Source: DATAGZ01 sp036263455 (GTDB lineage: Bacteria > Pseudomonadota > Alphaproteobacteria > Dongiales > Dongiaceae). From it: a stretch of 64,000 bases of DNA. The number at the start of each line of letters is the position of its first letter. Positions within the stretch are counted from its first letter, which is position 1. Below, piece by piece: positions 7,774-16,998 of the stretch. The position numbers and the translations under genes are program-made. Under the pieces are notes generated by a model, which made no database searches, had not been told where the DNA came from, and saw only the letters and a list, made by a program, of their open reading frames with translations. The stretch spans positions 62,001 to 126,000 of the forward strand of contig DATAGZ010000021.1 in the NCBI GenBank assembly GCA_036263455.1, read 5' to 3'.

Positions 7774-9159
7774 ATGATGTCTCCTTGGTCTCCCGATTCG
7801 TGGCGTACCCGTACCATCACGCAGACGCCTGTCTACCCCGACCCGAAAAAACTCGCCTCGGTCGAGGAACAGCTCAGATCGTTCCCCCCTCTGGTTTTCG
7901 CCGGCGAGGCGCGCCGGCTCACCGATCTGCTGGGGCAGGTCGCCCAAGGCAAGGCATTCCTGCTCCAAGGCGGCGATTGTGCCGAATCCTTCGCTGAATT
8001 TCATGCCGATACGATCCGCGATACGTTTCGGGTATTGCTGCAGATGGCGGTGGTCTTGACCTTCGGTGCCTCGCTGCCCGTCGTCAAGGTCGGACGGATG
8101 GCCGGCCAGTTCGCCAAGCCCCGCTCGGACGCGGTCGAAAAGCGGGGCGGGGCCGAATTACCCACCTATCGCGGCGACATCATCAACGGGATCGAATTCT
8201 CACCCGCTGCGCGGATTCCCGATCCGGCGCGGCTCGTGCAAGCCTATAATCAGTCTGCCGCCACGCTCAATCTGCTCCGGGCCTTTGCGCAGGGTGGCTT
8301 TGCCGATCTTCATAAAGTGCATCGCTGGATGCTTGATTTCATGCGCAACTCGGCTTTGGCCGAGCGCTATCGCCAGCTCGCAGACCGGCTCTCGGAAACA
8401 CTGGAATTCATGGCGGCCTGCGGCCTGACCTCCGAGACGGTCCCGCAGATCCGCGAGACCGAATTTTTCACCTCGCACGAAGCGCTGCTGCTCGCCTACG
8501 AGCAGGCGCTCACCCGCATCGATAGCCTGACCGGCAAATATTACGGATGTTCGGCGCACATGCTCTGGATTGGCGACCGCACGCGCGCTCCCGACGGTGC
8601 GCATGTCGAATATATGCGGGGCATTCATAACCCGATCGGACTTAAATGCGGGCCGAGCATGACGATCGATGATCTCCTGCGACTGACCTCCCAGCTCAAT
8701 CCGCAGAATATTCCAGGCCGACTGACCCTCATCGTCAGGATGGGCCATCAGCATATCGCCGCCAAGCTGCCGCCGCTCATCCGCGCCATCCAGCGTGAGG
8801 GCGCTCACATCGTCTGGGCGAGCGACCCGATGCATGGGAACACCATTAAATCGGCGAGTGGCTACAAGACCCGCCCCTTCGATCATATTCTTTCGGAGGT
8901 CCGGCAGTTCTTCGCTATCCATCGTGCCGAAGGCACCCATGGCGGCGGCGTTCATTTCGAGATGACCGGCCGCGATGTGACCGAATGCACCGGCGGCGCC
9001 ATGGAAGTAACGGAAGACAGCCTGGGCGATCGCTATCACACCCATTGCGATCCGCGGCTGAATGCCACCCAGGCGCTGGAGCTCGCCTTTTTGCTTGCCG
9101 AGCAGCTCAAACTGGAACGGATAGGGGAGCAGGCCGATGGGCAAGCTCGAACCGGTTAG
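7774..9159 (+). CDS. aroG: class II DAHP synthase (3-deoxy-7-phosphoheptulonate synthase)
   Basis: First enzyme of the shikimate pathway, condensing phosphoenolpyruvate and erythrose 4-phosphate. The 461-residue product is a typical class II (plant/mycobacterial type) enzyme: WSPDSWR and QTPVYPD at the N-terminus, LLQGGDCAESF, VVKVGRMAGQFAKPRS, TSHEALLL, GDRTR, GLKCGPSM, RMGHQHIAAKLPPL, WASDPMHGNT and EMTGRDVTECTGGA. The metal-binding Cys, His, Glu and Asp positions appear intact. The start could be either of two adjacent ATGs (7774 or 7777). First gene of a seven-gene operon; pncB begins 23 bases before its stop. Confidence 0.97.
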   Translation: MMSPWSPDSWRTRTITQTPVYPDPKKLASVEEQLRSFPPLVFAGEARRLTDLLGQVAQGKAFLLQGGDCAESFAEFHADTIRDTFRVLLQMAVVLTFGASLPVVKVGRMAGQFAKPRSDAVEKRGGAELPTYRGDIINGIEFSPAARIPDPARLVQAYNQSAATLNLLRAFAQGGFADLHKVHRWMLDFMRNSALAERYRQLADRLSETLEFMAACGLTSETVPQIRETEFFTSHEALLLAYEQALTRIDSLTGKYYGCSAHMLWIGDRTRAPDGAHVEYMRGIHNPIGLKCGPSMTIDDLLRLTSQLNPQNIPGRLTLIVRMGHQHIAAKLPPLIRAIQREGAHIVWASDPMHGNTIKSASGYKTRPFDHILSEVRQFFAIHRAEGTHGGGVHFEMTGRDVTECTGGAMEVTEDSLGDRYHTHCDPRLNATQALELAFLLAEQLKLERIGEQADGQARTG

Positions 9160-10297
9160 CGCGCCGGGCGCCAGCCTGCCCGACGATCGCGATGTCGCCG
9201 CCTGGACCGATCTCTATTTCCTGAAGACCAAGGCCATCATCGAGAAATTCGGCGACATGCGCGTCACTTATGCCGTGTTCATGCGTCGTCCGGTCATTTC
9301 GGCGCCTCGCCTCGCCATCCGCTGGCTCGAAACCATGGCGCTGGCCCGGAGGACCGTCTTCGACATCGAACTGATGTACGAGGAAGGGAAATGGGTCGGC
9401 GCGGGCGAACCGCTCCTCTATGTTACCGGCTCCTTCGTTGCCCTGTGCGATCTCGAAACGCTGCTGTTGCAGAAACTGGGGCCGGCCTGCGTCGCGGCCT
9501 TCAATGCCTATACGATGTGCGCCGACTTGCCCGCGACCGAATTCATCGCCATGGATGCGCGCCATTGCGCCGGACTGGAAATGGCCGAGCTCATGGCCTA
9601 TGCCGCCTCGGTCGGCTCAGGACGCGCCCAGCGCAAGGTGGGCGCGCGGGGCTTCATCGGCAATGCCACGCCGGCGACCGCGCATTATTTTCCAGCCGGC
9701 CGGGCCTTCGGCACGATGCCGCACGCCTTGATCGGCTATGCCGGCTCGACCCTCCGGGCAGTCGAAATGTTTCATGAGACCTATCCCGAGGAACCGGTCA
9801 CGGCGCTCGTCGATTATTTCGGCCGTGAAGTGACCGACAGCCTCACTGTGTGCCGGAAATTCGCCGATCTCGCGCAAGCCGGCCGCGTCAGGATTCGGAT
9901 CGATACCCCAGGCTCGCGTTTCGTCGAGGGCCTCGATCCTGCCGCCTCCTACGCGGTTCTCGACCGCCGCGCACCCCGCGCGATTCGCGGGTACCGCGGC
10001 GAGACCGAGCTGCGCCATCTGGTCGGGGCAGGCGTGTCGGCGGCGGCGGTGTTTCACCTGCGCGAGGCGCTCGATGCAGCCGGCTTCGATAGGGTAGCCC
10101 TGATCGCCTCCTCGGGGTTCGACCCAGCCAAATGCCGGGTAATGGCCGAGGCTGGCGCGCCCATCGATATTATCGGCACCGGCTCGTTCCTGCCCGAGCG
10201 GTGGCGCGAGACATATGCAACGGCGGATATCATCGTCTATGACGGTACCAAGCGGGTCAAGCTCGGCCGTGAATTCCTGTTCCGCAGGCCGGAATGA
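9137..10297 (+). CDS. pncB: nicotinate phosphoribosyltransferase
   Basis: NAD salvage enzyme that converts nicotinate plus PRPP to nicotinate mononucleotide. The 386-residue sequence shows TDLYFLKTKAIIEKFGDMRVTY, LYVTGSF, MDARHCAGLEM, GFIGNATPATAHYF, GTMPHALIGYAGS, RIDTPGSRF and IIGTGSFLP, which match the family's substrate-binding segments. It overlaps the DAHP synthase gene by 23 bases and ends in a 4-base overlap with the next gene. nadE, which completes NAD synthesis, is three genes downstream in the same operon; nadD is not in the window. Confidence 0.92.
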   Translation: MGKLEPVSAPGASLPDDRDVAAWTDLYFLKTKAIIEKFGDMRVTYAVFMRRPVISAPRLAIRWLETMALARRTVFDIELMYEEGKWVGAGEPLLYVTGSFVALCDLETLLLQKLGPACVAAFNAYTMCADLPATEFIAMDARHCAGLEMAELMAYAASVGSGRAQRKVGARGFIGNATPATAHYFPAGRAFGTMPHALIGYAGSTLRAVEMFHETYPEEPVTALVDYFGREVTDSLTVCRKFADLAQAGRVRIRIDTPGSRFVEGLDPAASYAVLDRRAPRAIRGYRGETELRHLVGAGVSAAAVFHLREALDAAGFDRVALIASSGFDPAKCRVMAEAGAPIDIIGTGSFLPERWRETYATADIIVYDGTKRVKLGREFLFRRPE

Positions 10298-11412
10298 CCG
10301 AACGGATTTTGTGGGTGCTGCTGACCGACCGCGCCGGCGATAATGCCCAGGCCTTGGCCCTGGCCCGCGCCTGCCGCGACTTTCCCGGCTGGAGGGTTAT
10401 CGAGAAGACACTGGCCGTGCGGCGGCCGCATAATCTGCGCACCCATGGCCAACTGCCCGGCACCGATCATGTCGATCTCCCGCGCTCCGATACGCTCGCC
10501 GCACCCTGGCCGGATGCGGTGTTATCGGTGGGTTTCATCTCCGCGCCGGTCGCGGCCTGGATCAAGGCGCAGGCGGCTTCCGTCCGCATCGTCCAGCTCG
10601 GCCGGCCGCGCATGGCGGATATTCATTTCGATCTTCTGGTATCGACGCCACAATACCGGCTCCCTGCGGGAGAGAAATATCTCGGCGTCACTCTGCCGCT
10701 TTCCCTTCCCGATGAATCGGCGCTCGATCGCGAGGCGGATTCGTGGCGTGGCACTTTCGTCACCCTACCGCGGCCGCTCGTCGCGCTGGCAATCGGCGGG
10801 CAGGAGAAGAATATGGTCTTGACGCCCGATACGGTGCGGGACCTGCTCGCCCGCGTGTTGCGCTTCACCGACTGCGGCACGCTGGTCACCATGACATCGC
10901 CGCGTTCACCGGCCTGGGTGAATGAAGTGATCGCCTCCCATGCCAAGGCGGGTCAACATTTCTTTCCATGGAATCGCGACCGGCCGAACCCGTATCGGGC
11001 CTTGCTCCGGTTGGCCGACGCTTTCGTCACGACCAACGACAGCGCCTCGATGGCGGCGGATGCGCTCTATGGGGGACGCGCGGTTTTTATCCATGAGTTC
11101 CCGCAACAGCGGAAAATCCGGCCATGGCGCGAGCTGCTCCTGGCGCGGCCGCGCCGTGCGCTTCTGCTGCATCGCGAGGAGCGCGATTATCGAGGCCTGC
11201 CGCGCGATTGGATCGGGCGGATGACCGATGCGCTGATCACACGCGGATGGGTCTCGCCCAATTCCAGCAACCGGCTGTTCCTCCAGCATCTCTATCGCTG
11301 CGGCCTGGTGCGTCCGCTGCCCGACCGCCCCGACGCATCGCTGGCCGCCCCGCCCTTACCGGTCGAGTTTCCCAAGGTGGTCGCGCGCATCAGGGAGCTG
11401 GTTGCTTCGTGA
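10294..11412 (+). CDS. ELM1/GtrOC1-type putative glycosyltransferase (DUF1022)
   Basis: A 372-residue protein of the mitochondrial-fission ELM1-like family. Recognisable segments are VLLTDRAGDNAQALALA at the N-terminus, SVGFISAPVAAWIK, VQLGRPRM, FDLLVSTPQYRLP, LPRPLVALAIGG, MTSPRSPAWV and the sugar-nucleotide-like loop TTNDSASMAADAL. The fold is GT-B-like and bacterial members have been proposed to act in envelope polysaccharide synthesis, which is not proven. It overlaps pncB (ATGA) and the next glycosyltransferase (GTGA), so the three are translated as a coupled unit. No membrane segment is visible. Confidence 0.85.
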   Translation: MTERILWVLLTDRAGDNAQALALARACRDFPGWRVIEKTLAVRRPHNLRTHGQLPGTDHVDLPRSDTLAAPWPDAVLSVGFISAPVAAWIKAQAASVRIVQLGRPRMADIHFDLLVSTPQYRLPAGEKYLGVTLPLSLPDESALDREADSWRGTFVTLPRPLVALAIGGQEKNMVLTPDTVRDLLARVLRFTDCGTLVTMTSPRSPAWVNEVIASHAKAGQHFFPWNRDRPNPYRALLRLADAFVTTNDSASMAADALYGGRAVFIHEFPQQRKIRPWRELLLARPRRALLLHREERDYRGLPRDWIGRMTDALITRGWVSPNSSNRLFLQHLYRCGLVRPLPDRPDASLAAPPLPVEFPKVVARIRELVAS

Positions 11413-12575
11413 CCCGCATCTCCCTACTGGAACGAAGCACCGGCCGTACCGGGCAAAGGCTGCGGCTTCTTTTCGGTTCGTCGCGGTTCGGTCCACGGCG
11501 CGCGCGCCTGGCACCCCTCCGGCTGCTTCTCTGCACCACGCGCCCGGATCTTCCCACGGCGCAGATCAATTTCCTGCGCCCAATGCAACCATGGGTCGAG
11601 GCTGGCGCCCTCGGTCTGTGGCAGGCCACGGACCGGTCGGTGCCGCGCGACAGCCCAGGAAATTGGCTCGGCTGGATCGTCGATTACTTGGCGCCCCACG
11701 CTGTTCTGGTCTGCCGCGATTTCGCGGCGGCATCGGACATTCTGCGCCTAGCGCGCGCCAAAGGCGTTCCGCTCATCTATCACATCGATGACGATATGAC
11801 CCAGGAACCGCCGCGCGCGTCGTGGGACGAGCTCAAGCGTCCGCGCTCGATGGGACAGCTCGATCGGGTTGGGCGATATCTCGAAGGCGCGGACCTCGTC
11901 TATTTTTCGAACGACCGTCTCGCCACCCACCTCGGAAGCCGGGTCGGGAAGAGGAGCGTGACAGCGGGTATCCCCGCGGCCGCCGTCACGCGCCCCGCTG
12001 CGCGCACACGACCGTACGCCGCCATGAAGTTCGGTTATATGGGCGGTTCAAGCCATTCGGCGGATCTCGCAGTCGCCGCCGAGGGGATTCAGGCCCTGAT
12101 GGCGGCAAGGCCCGACATCAGTTTCGAGATTTTCGGGCAGATTGCCTTACCGCCCCTGCTCGCCCAGTCGCGGATCGTGCGCCACCAGGCGCACGGCGAT
12201 TATGCCGCCTTTCTTGACCGGCTGAACACGCTGGGGTGGGATTTCGCGATCGCACCCCTGGCCAGCCATCCTTTCAACGAATGCAAGAGCGAGGTCAAAT
12301 GGGTGGAATATGCCGGCGCCGGCATTCCCGCGCTCTATTCGGATTGCGCAGTTTATCGCAATTGCGCCGGGGACGGCGCGGGCCTTCTCGTCGCCGATGA
12401 TGGATGGAGCGCTGCTTTGCGCCGCATGGCCGACGATGTACCCTTGCGTCACGAGATCGCCACTGCTGCCTCTGAAAAGGTCGCGCGATTCTATACATCG
12501 CAGCGGATGCGCGGCCAGCTCCGCGCTCTGTTCCTGGAGGCGGGCGTGGCGAATGCCGAAAGGCTCGTGCCATGA
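11409..12575 (+). CDS. putative glycosyltransferase, GT-B-like
   Basis: A 388-residue product translated from GTG 11409, which overlaps the upstream stop in GTGA; upstream start codons in the same frame lie inside the previous gene and are unlikely. It contains ICDF-type segments LLLCTTRPDLPTAQINFLRP, VLVCRDFAAASDILRLARA, LIYHIDDDM and VYFSNDRLATHL, then a C-terminal half with FGYMGGSSHSADL, FEIFGQI, WDFAIAPLASHPFNECKS and KWVEYAGAGIPALYSD, which read like the nucleotide-sugar-binding half of a GT4-style enzyme. The acceptor is unknown; together with the ELM1-like protein it suggests an envelope glycan. Confidence 0.75.
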   Translation: MTRISLLERSTGRTGQRLRLLFGSSRFGPRRARLAPLRLLLCTTRPDLPTAQINFLRPMQPWVEAGALGLWQATDRSVPRDSPGNWLGWIVDYLAPHAVLVCRDFAAASDILRLARAKGVPLIYHIDDDMTQEPPRASWDELKRPRSMGQLDRVGRYLEGADLVYFSNDRLATHLGSRVGKRSVTAGIPAAAVTRPAARTRPYAAMKFGYMGGSSHSADLAVAAEGIQALMAARPDISFEIFGQIALPPLLAQSRIVRHQAHGDYAAFLDRLNTLGWDFAIAPLASHPFNECKSEVKWVEYAGAGIPALYSDCAVYRNCAGDGAGLLVADDGWSAALRRMADDVPLRHEIATAASEKVARFYTSQRMRGQLRALFLEAGVANAERLVP

Positions 12576-14224
12576 CCGAGCGCCGGGTCATTGCCCTGGC
12601 GCAGCTCAATCCGGTAATGGGCGATCTCGCCCATAATGTCGGCGATATATTGGCGGCGCGTGCGCAAGCGCAGGAAGACGCCCAACGGGAGTACGGGCAC
12701 GATTGCGATCTCCTTGTCACGCCTGAATTGTCGCTTAGCGGGTATCCCCCCGAGGACCTCGTCCGCCGCCCGGATTTTCTGGCGGCCTGCCGGCAGGCGC
12801 TGGGCGAGCTGATCTCCGCCAGTCATTCGCCTGGCCCCGCTCTGGTCGTGGGCCTGCCATGGCGCGAGGCGGATAAGGTCCATAATGCCATTTTCCTGGT
12901 GGCGGAGGGTCGGGTGGCGGCGCGCCGCTTCAAACATGTGCTGCCCAATTATGGCGTATTCGATGAAAAGCGTGTCTTCGATTCCGGCTCGATCGCGACG
13001 CCGGTCGATTTCCGGGGTATGAGGCTCGGCCTGATGGTCTGCGAGGATTTGTGGATGCCAGAGGTCGCCGCGGCGCTGGCCCGCGCGGGGGCCGAGCTTC
13101 TCATCGTGCCCAATGGCTCGCCCTATGATCTCGATAAAGCGCGCCAGCGGGGCGAAATTGCCCGCGCCCGCCACGCCGAGACCGGCCTGCCGATCCTTTA
13201 TGTCAATCAGGTGGGCGGCCAGGATGAACTGGTGTTCGATGGGGCGAGCTTTGTGCTGGACGGAGACTCTCCTGCCGCGAGAATGGCACACTTTACCCGC
13301 CAGGTTTTCCCGACATGCTGGGAGCGCGGGGAAAAAGGATGGGCGTGTCTCTCGCGGCTCGACCAGCCGGCGCGCGCGCCGGAGCGCGATCTTTGGGACG
13401 CGATGACGCTCGGGCTGCGTGATTATGTCGAGAAGAACAAATTTCCCGCGGTGGTGCTGGGCCTGTCGGGCGGCATCGATTCTGCCCTCACGGCGGCGGT
13501 GGCGGTCGACGCCCTGGGCCTAGACAAGGTGCGCACGGTGATGATGCCCTCGCCTTATACTTCTGCGGAGAGTATCGCGGATGCCGCCGCGTGCGCGCGC
13601 CTGCTCGGGACAGTGCATGATACCATCCCGATCGCGCCCCTGATGGGGGCGGCCGATGCGGCGCTGGCGGCAAGCTTTACCGGCCGCGCGCCCGACACGA
13701 CCGAAGAAAATATCCAGGCGCGGCTGCGCGGCATGATCCTGATGGCGCTCTCCAATAAGTTCGGCGCACTGGTGCTGACCACGGGCAACAAGTCGGAGCT
13801 CGCGGTGGGCTATGCCACGCTCTATGGCGATATGTGCGGAGGCTATTCCGTGCTCAAGGATCTCTATAAGACCCAGGTATTCGCCCTGGCGCGGTGGCGG
13901 AACCGACTTTCGCCCGTGATGCCCGTCTCGGTGATCGAGAAGCCGCCCAGCGCCGAACTTCGCCCAAACCAAAAGGATGAGGATACCCTGCCGCCTTATG
14001 CGCTGCTCGACGAGATTCTTGCCCTGCTCATCGAGGGCGAGAAGGGAATTGAGGAAGTCGCGTCCTTGGGCTACGACAGCGCCATGGTGAAAAAAATCGC
14101 CGAGATGATGCGCAGGGCCGAATACAAGCGGCGACAGGCACCCCCAGGGGTCAAGCTGAGCGTGCGCGCCTTCGGCCGCGACTGGCGATATCCCTTGACC
14201 AACAGGTTCGGCGTTCCCTCATGA
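12572..14224 (+). CDS. nadE: glutamine-dependent NAD+ synthetase
   Basis: Amidates nicotinate adenine dinucleotide to NAD+ in the last step of NAD synthesis. The 550-residue length reflects two domains. The N-terminal nitrilase-type glutaminase (about 1-260) has its Glu (TPELSLSGYPPEDL), Lys (KHVLPNYGVFDEKRVF) and Cys (GLMVCEDLW). The C-terminal ammonia-dependent synthetase has the PP-loop GLSGGIDSALT, TTGNKSELAVGYATLYGD and the KPPSAELRPNQKDEDTLPPY region. It overlaps both neighbours by 4 bases. Its presence with pncB links the operon to NAD supply. Confidence 0.96.
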   Translation: MTERRVIALAQLNPVMGDLAHNVGDILAARAQAQEDAQREYGHDCDLLVTPELSLSGYPPEDLVRRPDFLAACRQALGELISASHSPGPALVVGLPWREADKVHNAIFLVAEGRVAARRFKHVLPNYGVFDEKRVFDSGSIATPVDFRGMRLGLMVCEDLWMPEVAAALARAGAELLIVPNGSPYDLDKARQRGEIARARHAETGLPILYVNQVGGQDELVFDGASFVLDGDSPAARMAHFTRQVFPTCWERGEKGWACLSRLDQPARAPERDLWDAMTLGLRDYVEKNKFPAVVLGLSGGIDSALTAAVAVDALGLDKVRTVMMPSPYTSAESIADAAACARLLGTVHDTIPIAPLMGAADAALAASFTGRAPDTTEENIQARLRGMILMALSNKFGALVLTTGNKSELAVGYATLYGDMCGGYSVLKDLYKTQVFALARWRNRLSPVMPVSVIEKPPSAELRPNQKDEDTLPPYALLDEILALLIEGEKGIEEVASLGYDSAMVKKIAEMMRRAEYKRRQAPPGVKLSVRAFGRDWRYPLTNRFGVPS

Positions 14225-15558
14225 TTCGCGTGCGCTTCGCGCCGAGCCCGACCGGTCATCTGCATGTCGGCAATATTTTCATTGCCCTGCAGAACTGGCT
14301 GTTTGCCCGCGCCCATGATGGCGAGTTCATTCTGCGCCTCGACGATACCGATGTTGCACGTTCGACTGAAACATTGGCTCAGGCGATCATCGAGGATCTG
14401 CGCTGGCTGACCCTCGACTGGCAGCGGTTCGAGCGCCAGACATTGCGGACCTCGCGTTATGTCGACGTGGCGGAGCTTCTCAAGCGGGAGGGACGGCTCT
14501 ATCCCTGTTACGAAAGCGCCGAGGAGCTGGCGCTCAAGCGCAAGAGTCAGCTCGCCCGCGGCGAGCCACCGGTCTATGACCGTGCTGCCCTGCGGCTTAC
14601 GCCGGCGGAACGCCACGCACTGGAGGTCAAGGGATTGCGCCCGCACTGGCGCTTCAAGCTCGAGGGCCAGGCAATCCACTGGAATGACCTCGTGCGTGGC
14701 CATCAGCATATCGACGAACGGTCGCAGAGCGATCCGGTCCTGATCCGCGAGGATGGAACGTTCCTCTATACGCTGCCCTCGGTGATCGATGACAGCGATT
14801 TTGGCGTCACCCATGTCATCCGCGGCAACGATCATGTCACCAATACCGCGACCCAGATTCAGATCTTTGCCGCGCTGGGCGCTTCCATTCCGAAGTTCGG
14901 ACATCTGCCCTTAGTCGTGGATGCAAGCGGAGAGGGCCTGTCGAAGCGCTTGGGCTCGCTCTCGATCGGCGATCTGCGCGCCGAAGGGTGGGAGCCGCTC
15001 GCGATTGCGGCTTATCTCGCCCAACTCGGCAGTGGTCGGGCGCCTGAACCGGTTGCCGCGCTGGCCGCGCTCGGGCCCGTCCAGGATTTGACCCGCTTCG
15101 GCAAGGGATCGCCGCGCTTCGATGCCCGCGAGCTGGCCCAGCTTAACGCGGCCGTCCTGCACCGGATGGATTTTTCGGCCTTTGCGGCGCGTCTCTCCGC
15201 CTTGGGTCTGGCCCCGGTCTCCGAGGCGTTATGGCATGCCGCGCGGCCTAATCTGGTCAAAATCATCGACATCCAGGAATGGCAGCGGATTTGCGAACAG
15301 GTCATCGCGCCCTGCGTCACCGACGATGCCTATCTGAAGACGGCGCAGCAATTATTGCCGCCGCCGCCCTGGACCACCGAAACCTGGCCGGTTTGGACGG
15401 CGCGGCTCAAGGAGCGGACCGGCCGCAAAGGTAAGGATCTGTTCTTGCCGCTGCGTCTCGCTCTGACCGGCCAAGATCACGGTCCGGAGATGAAGCACCT
15501 TCTCCCGCTGCTTTCAGCGGAAAAGGTGGCGCGGCGACTGGAGGGGCAGCCGGCATGA
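14221..15558 (+). CDS. gltX: glutamyl-tRNA synthetase-type aminoacyl-tRNA ligase
   Basis: Class I aminoacyl-tRNA synthetase of 445 residues that charges tRNA with glutamate. The N-terminus carries APSPTGHLHVGN, in which the HIGH-type motif reads HVGN (15-18), and the KMSKS-type loop is LSKR (240-243). TLPSVIDDSDFGVTHVIRGND is the usual catalytic core. Alphaproteobacteria often have two GluRS paralogues; the sequence looks like the second type, which may prefer tRNA-Gln or a subset of tRNA-Glu, but that is inference. The gene overlaps nadE and cysS by 4 bases each. Confidence 0.92.
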   Translation: MIRVRFAPSPTGHLHVGNIFIALQNWLFARAHDGEFILRLDDTDVARSTETLAQAIIEDLRWLTLDWQRFERQTLRTSRYVDVAELLKREGRLYPCYESAEELALKRKSQLARGEPPVYDRAALRLTPAERHALEVKGLRPHWRFKLEGQAIHWNDLVRGHQHIDERSQSDPVLIREDGTFLYTLPSVIDDSDFGVTHVIRGNDHVTNTATQIQIFAALGASIPKFGHLPLVVDASGEGLSKRLGSLSIGDLRAEGWEPLAIAAYLAQLGSGRAPEPVAALAALGPVQDLTRFGKGSPRFDARELAQLNAAVLHRMDFSAFAARLSALGLAPVSEALWHAARPNLVKIIDIQEWQRICEQVIAPCVTDDAYLKTAQQLLPPPPWTTETWPVWTARLKERTGRKGKDLFLPLRLALTGQDHGPEMKHLLPLLSAEKVARRLEGQPA

Positions 15559-16928
15559 TTCCCCTGCGTCTCTATGACAGCTTGACGCGCGAAAAGTCGG
15601 CCTTCGTGCCGCTCGATCCCGGCAATGTGCGCCTCTACGTGTGTGGCCCCACCGTCTACGACTATGCCCATATCGGCAATGCCCGCCCGGTCGTGGTGTT
15701 CGACGTCCTGTTTCGTCTTTTACGTGCCCGCTACGGCGCCGCTCACGTCACCTATGTGAGCAATTTCACCGATATCGACGACAAGATCATTGCCGCCGCC
15801 GCCGCTAATGGCGAGGAGATCGGCGCGTTAACCGAGCGAACGGCCGCCGCCTATCGGGAGGATATGGCCGCCCTGGGCGCGCTTGAGCCCACCCATCGTC
15901 CCTTGGCCACGCACCATGTCGGGGCCATGATCGGCATGATCGAACGCCTGATCGAAACCGGCCACGCCTATGCGGCCGAGAATCACGTCTTGTTCCAGAT
16001 CGATTCGTTCGCGCGCTATGGCGCTTTGTCGCGCCGTTCGCTCGAGGACATGATCGCCGGCGCCCGCGTCGAGGTGGCGCCGTACAAAAAGAACCCCGCC
16101 GATTTCGTTCTGTGGAAACCGAGTGATCCGAGCCAGCCTGGCTGGGACTCGCCCTGGGGGCGTGGCCGCCCCGGCTGGCATATCGAATGTTCCGCCATGG
16201 CCGAACACCTGCTGGGCCAAACCTTCGACATTCATGGCGGAGGCATCGACCTGCTTTTTCCCCATCACGAGAATGAGATCGCACAATCCTGCGCGGCGCA
16301 TGAGGGTGCGCCACTCGCCCGCTACTGGATGCATAATGGCCATGTCCAGGTGAACGGCACCAAGATGGCGAAGTCGCTGGGTAATTTTCTCACCGTCCAC
16401 GGGCTGCTCGCCGAGGGGTGCCGCGGCGAAGCCATCCGGCTCGCTTTGCTCTCCGCCCATTATCGCCAGCCGCTCGACATCGGCCGCGATCTTATTCAGG
16501 AATGCAAGGCCCAGCTCGACCGGTTTTATCAGGCGCTCGACCGCGCACCGCCTGCCGCACCCATTCCCGCGCCCGATGTCGAGGCGGCGCTTGCCGACGA
16601 CCTCAATACGCCACAGGCGCTGGCCGCCTTACATACATATCTAGGCCGTTTGAACCGGGCCGAAAATCCACAGGAACAAATCGCCGCCAAGGGTCTTCTC
16701 CTGGGTGGAGCTTCTCTCCTAGGCCTGCTGGATGCCGATCCCTCCGATTGGTTGCGGTCCGGTCAGGGTGGAGTGAGCGAGGCGGATATTTGTGAGGCTA
16801 TCGAAGCCAGGGTTGCCGCGCGCCAAGCGAAGAATTTTACGGAAGCGGATGCCATTCGTGCGGCATTGCTTGCACAGGGAATCATGCTGGAAGACGGGCC
16901 GCTCGGCACAACCTGGAAACGTGTCTGA
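15555..16928 (+). CDS. cysS: cysteinyl-tRNA synthetase
   Basis: Class I synthetase of 457 residues that attaches cysteine to tRNA-Cys. Motifs are complete: zinc-site VCGPTVYDYAHIGNAR with the HIGN signature, YVSNFTDIDDKII, WHIECSAMAEHLLG and IHGGGIDLLFPHHENE (zinc ligands), and KMAKS in GTKMAKSLGNF. The C-terminal helical domain ends with ARQAKNFTEADAIRAAL and a GTTWK tail, as usual. Last gene of the seven-gene operon; the next gene starts 70 bases downstream. Confidence 0.98.
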   Translation: MIPLRLYDSLTREKSAFVPLDPGNVRLYVCGPTVYDYAHIGNARPVVVFDVLFRLLRARYGAAHVTYVSNFTDIDDKIIAAAAANGEEIGALTERTAAAYREDMAALGALEPTHRPLATHHVGAMIGMIERLIETGHAYAAENHVLFQIDSFARYGALSRRSLEDMIAGARVEVAPYKKNPADFVLWKPSDPSQPGWDSPWGRGRPGWHIECSAMAEHLLGQTFDIHGGGIDLLFPHHENEIAQSCAAHEGAPLARYWMHNGHVQVNGTKMAKSLGNFLTVHGLLAEGCRGEAIRLALLSAHYRQPLDIGRDLIQECKAQLDRFYQALDRAPPAAPIPAPDVEAALADDLNTPQALAALHTYLGRLNRAENPQEQIAAKGLLLGGASLLGLLDADPSDWLRSGQGGVSEADICEAIEARVAARQAKNFTEADAIRAALLAQGIMLEDGPLGTTWKRV

Positions 16929-16998
16929 AGCTGGTCGCCCGCGTGGGAATAGAGTAATATCGACACCCCTCCCCGAGGGCATCTATTGAGGAGAAGAT

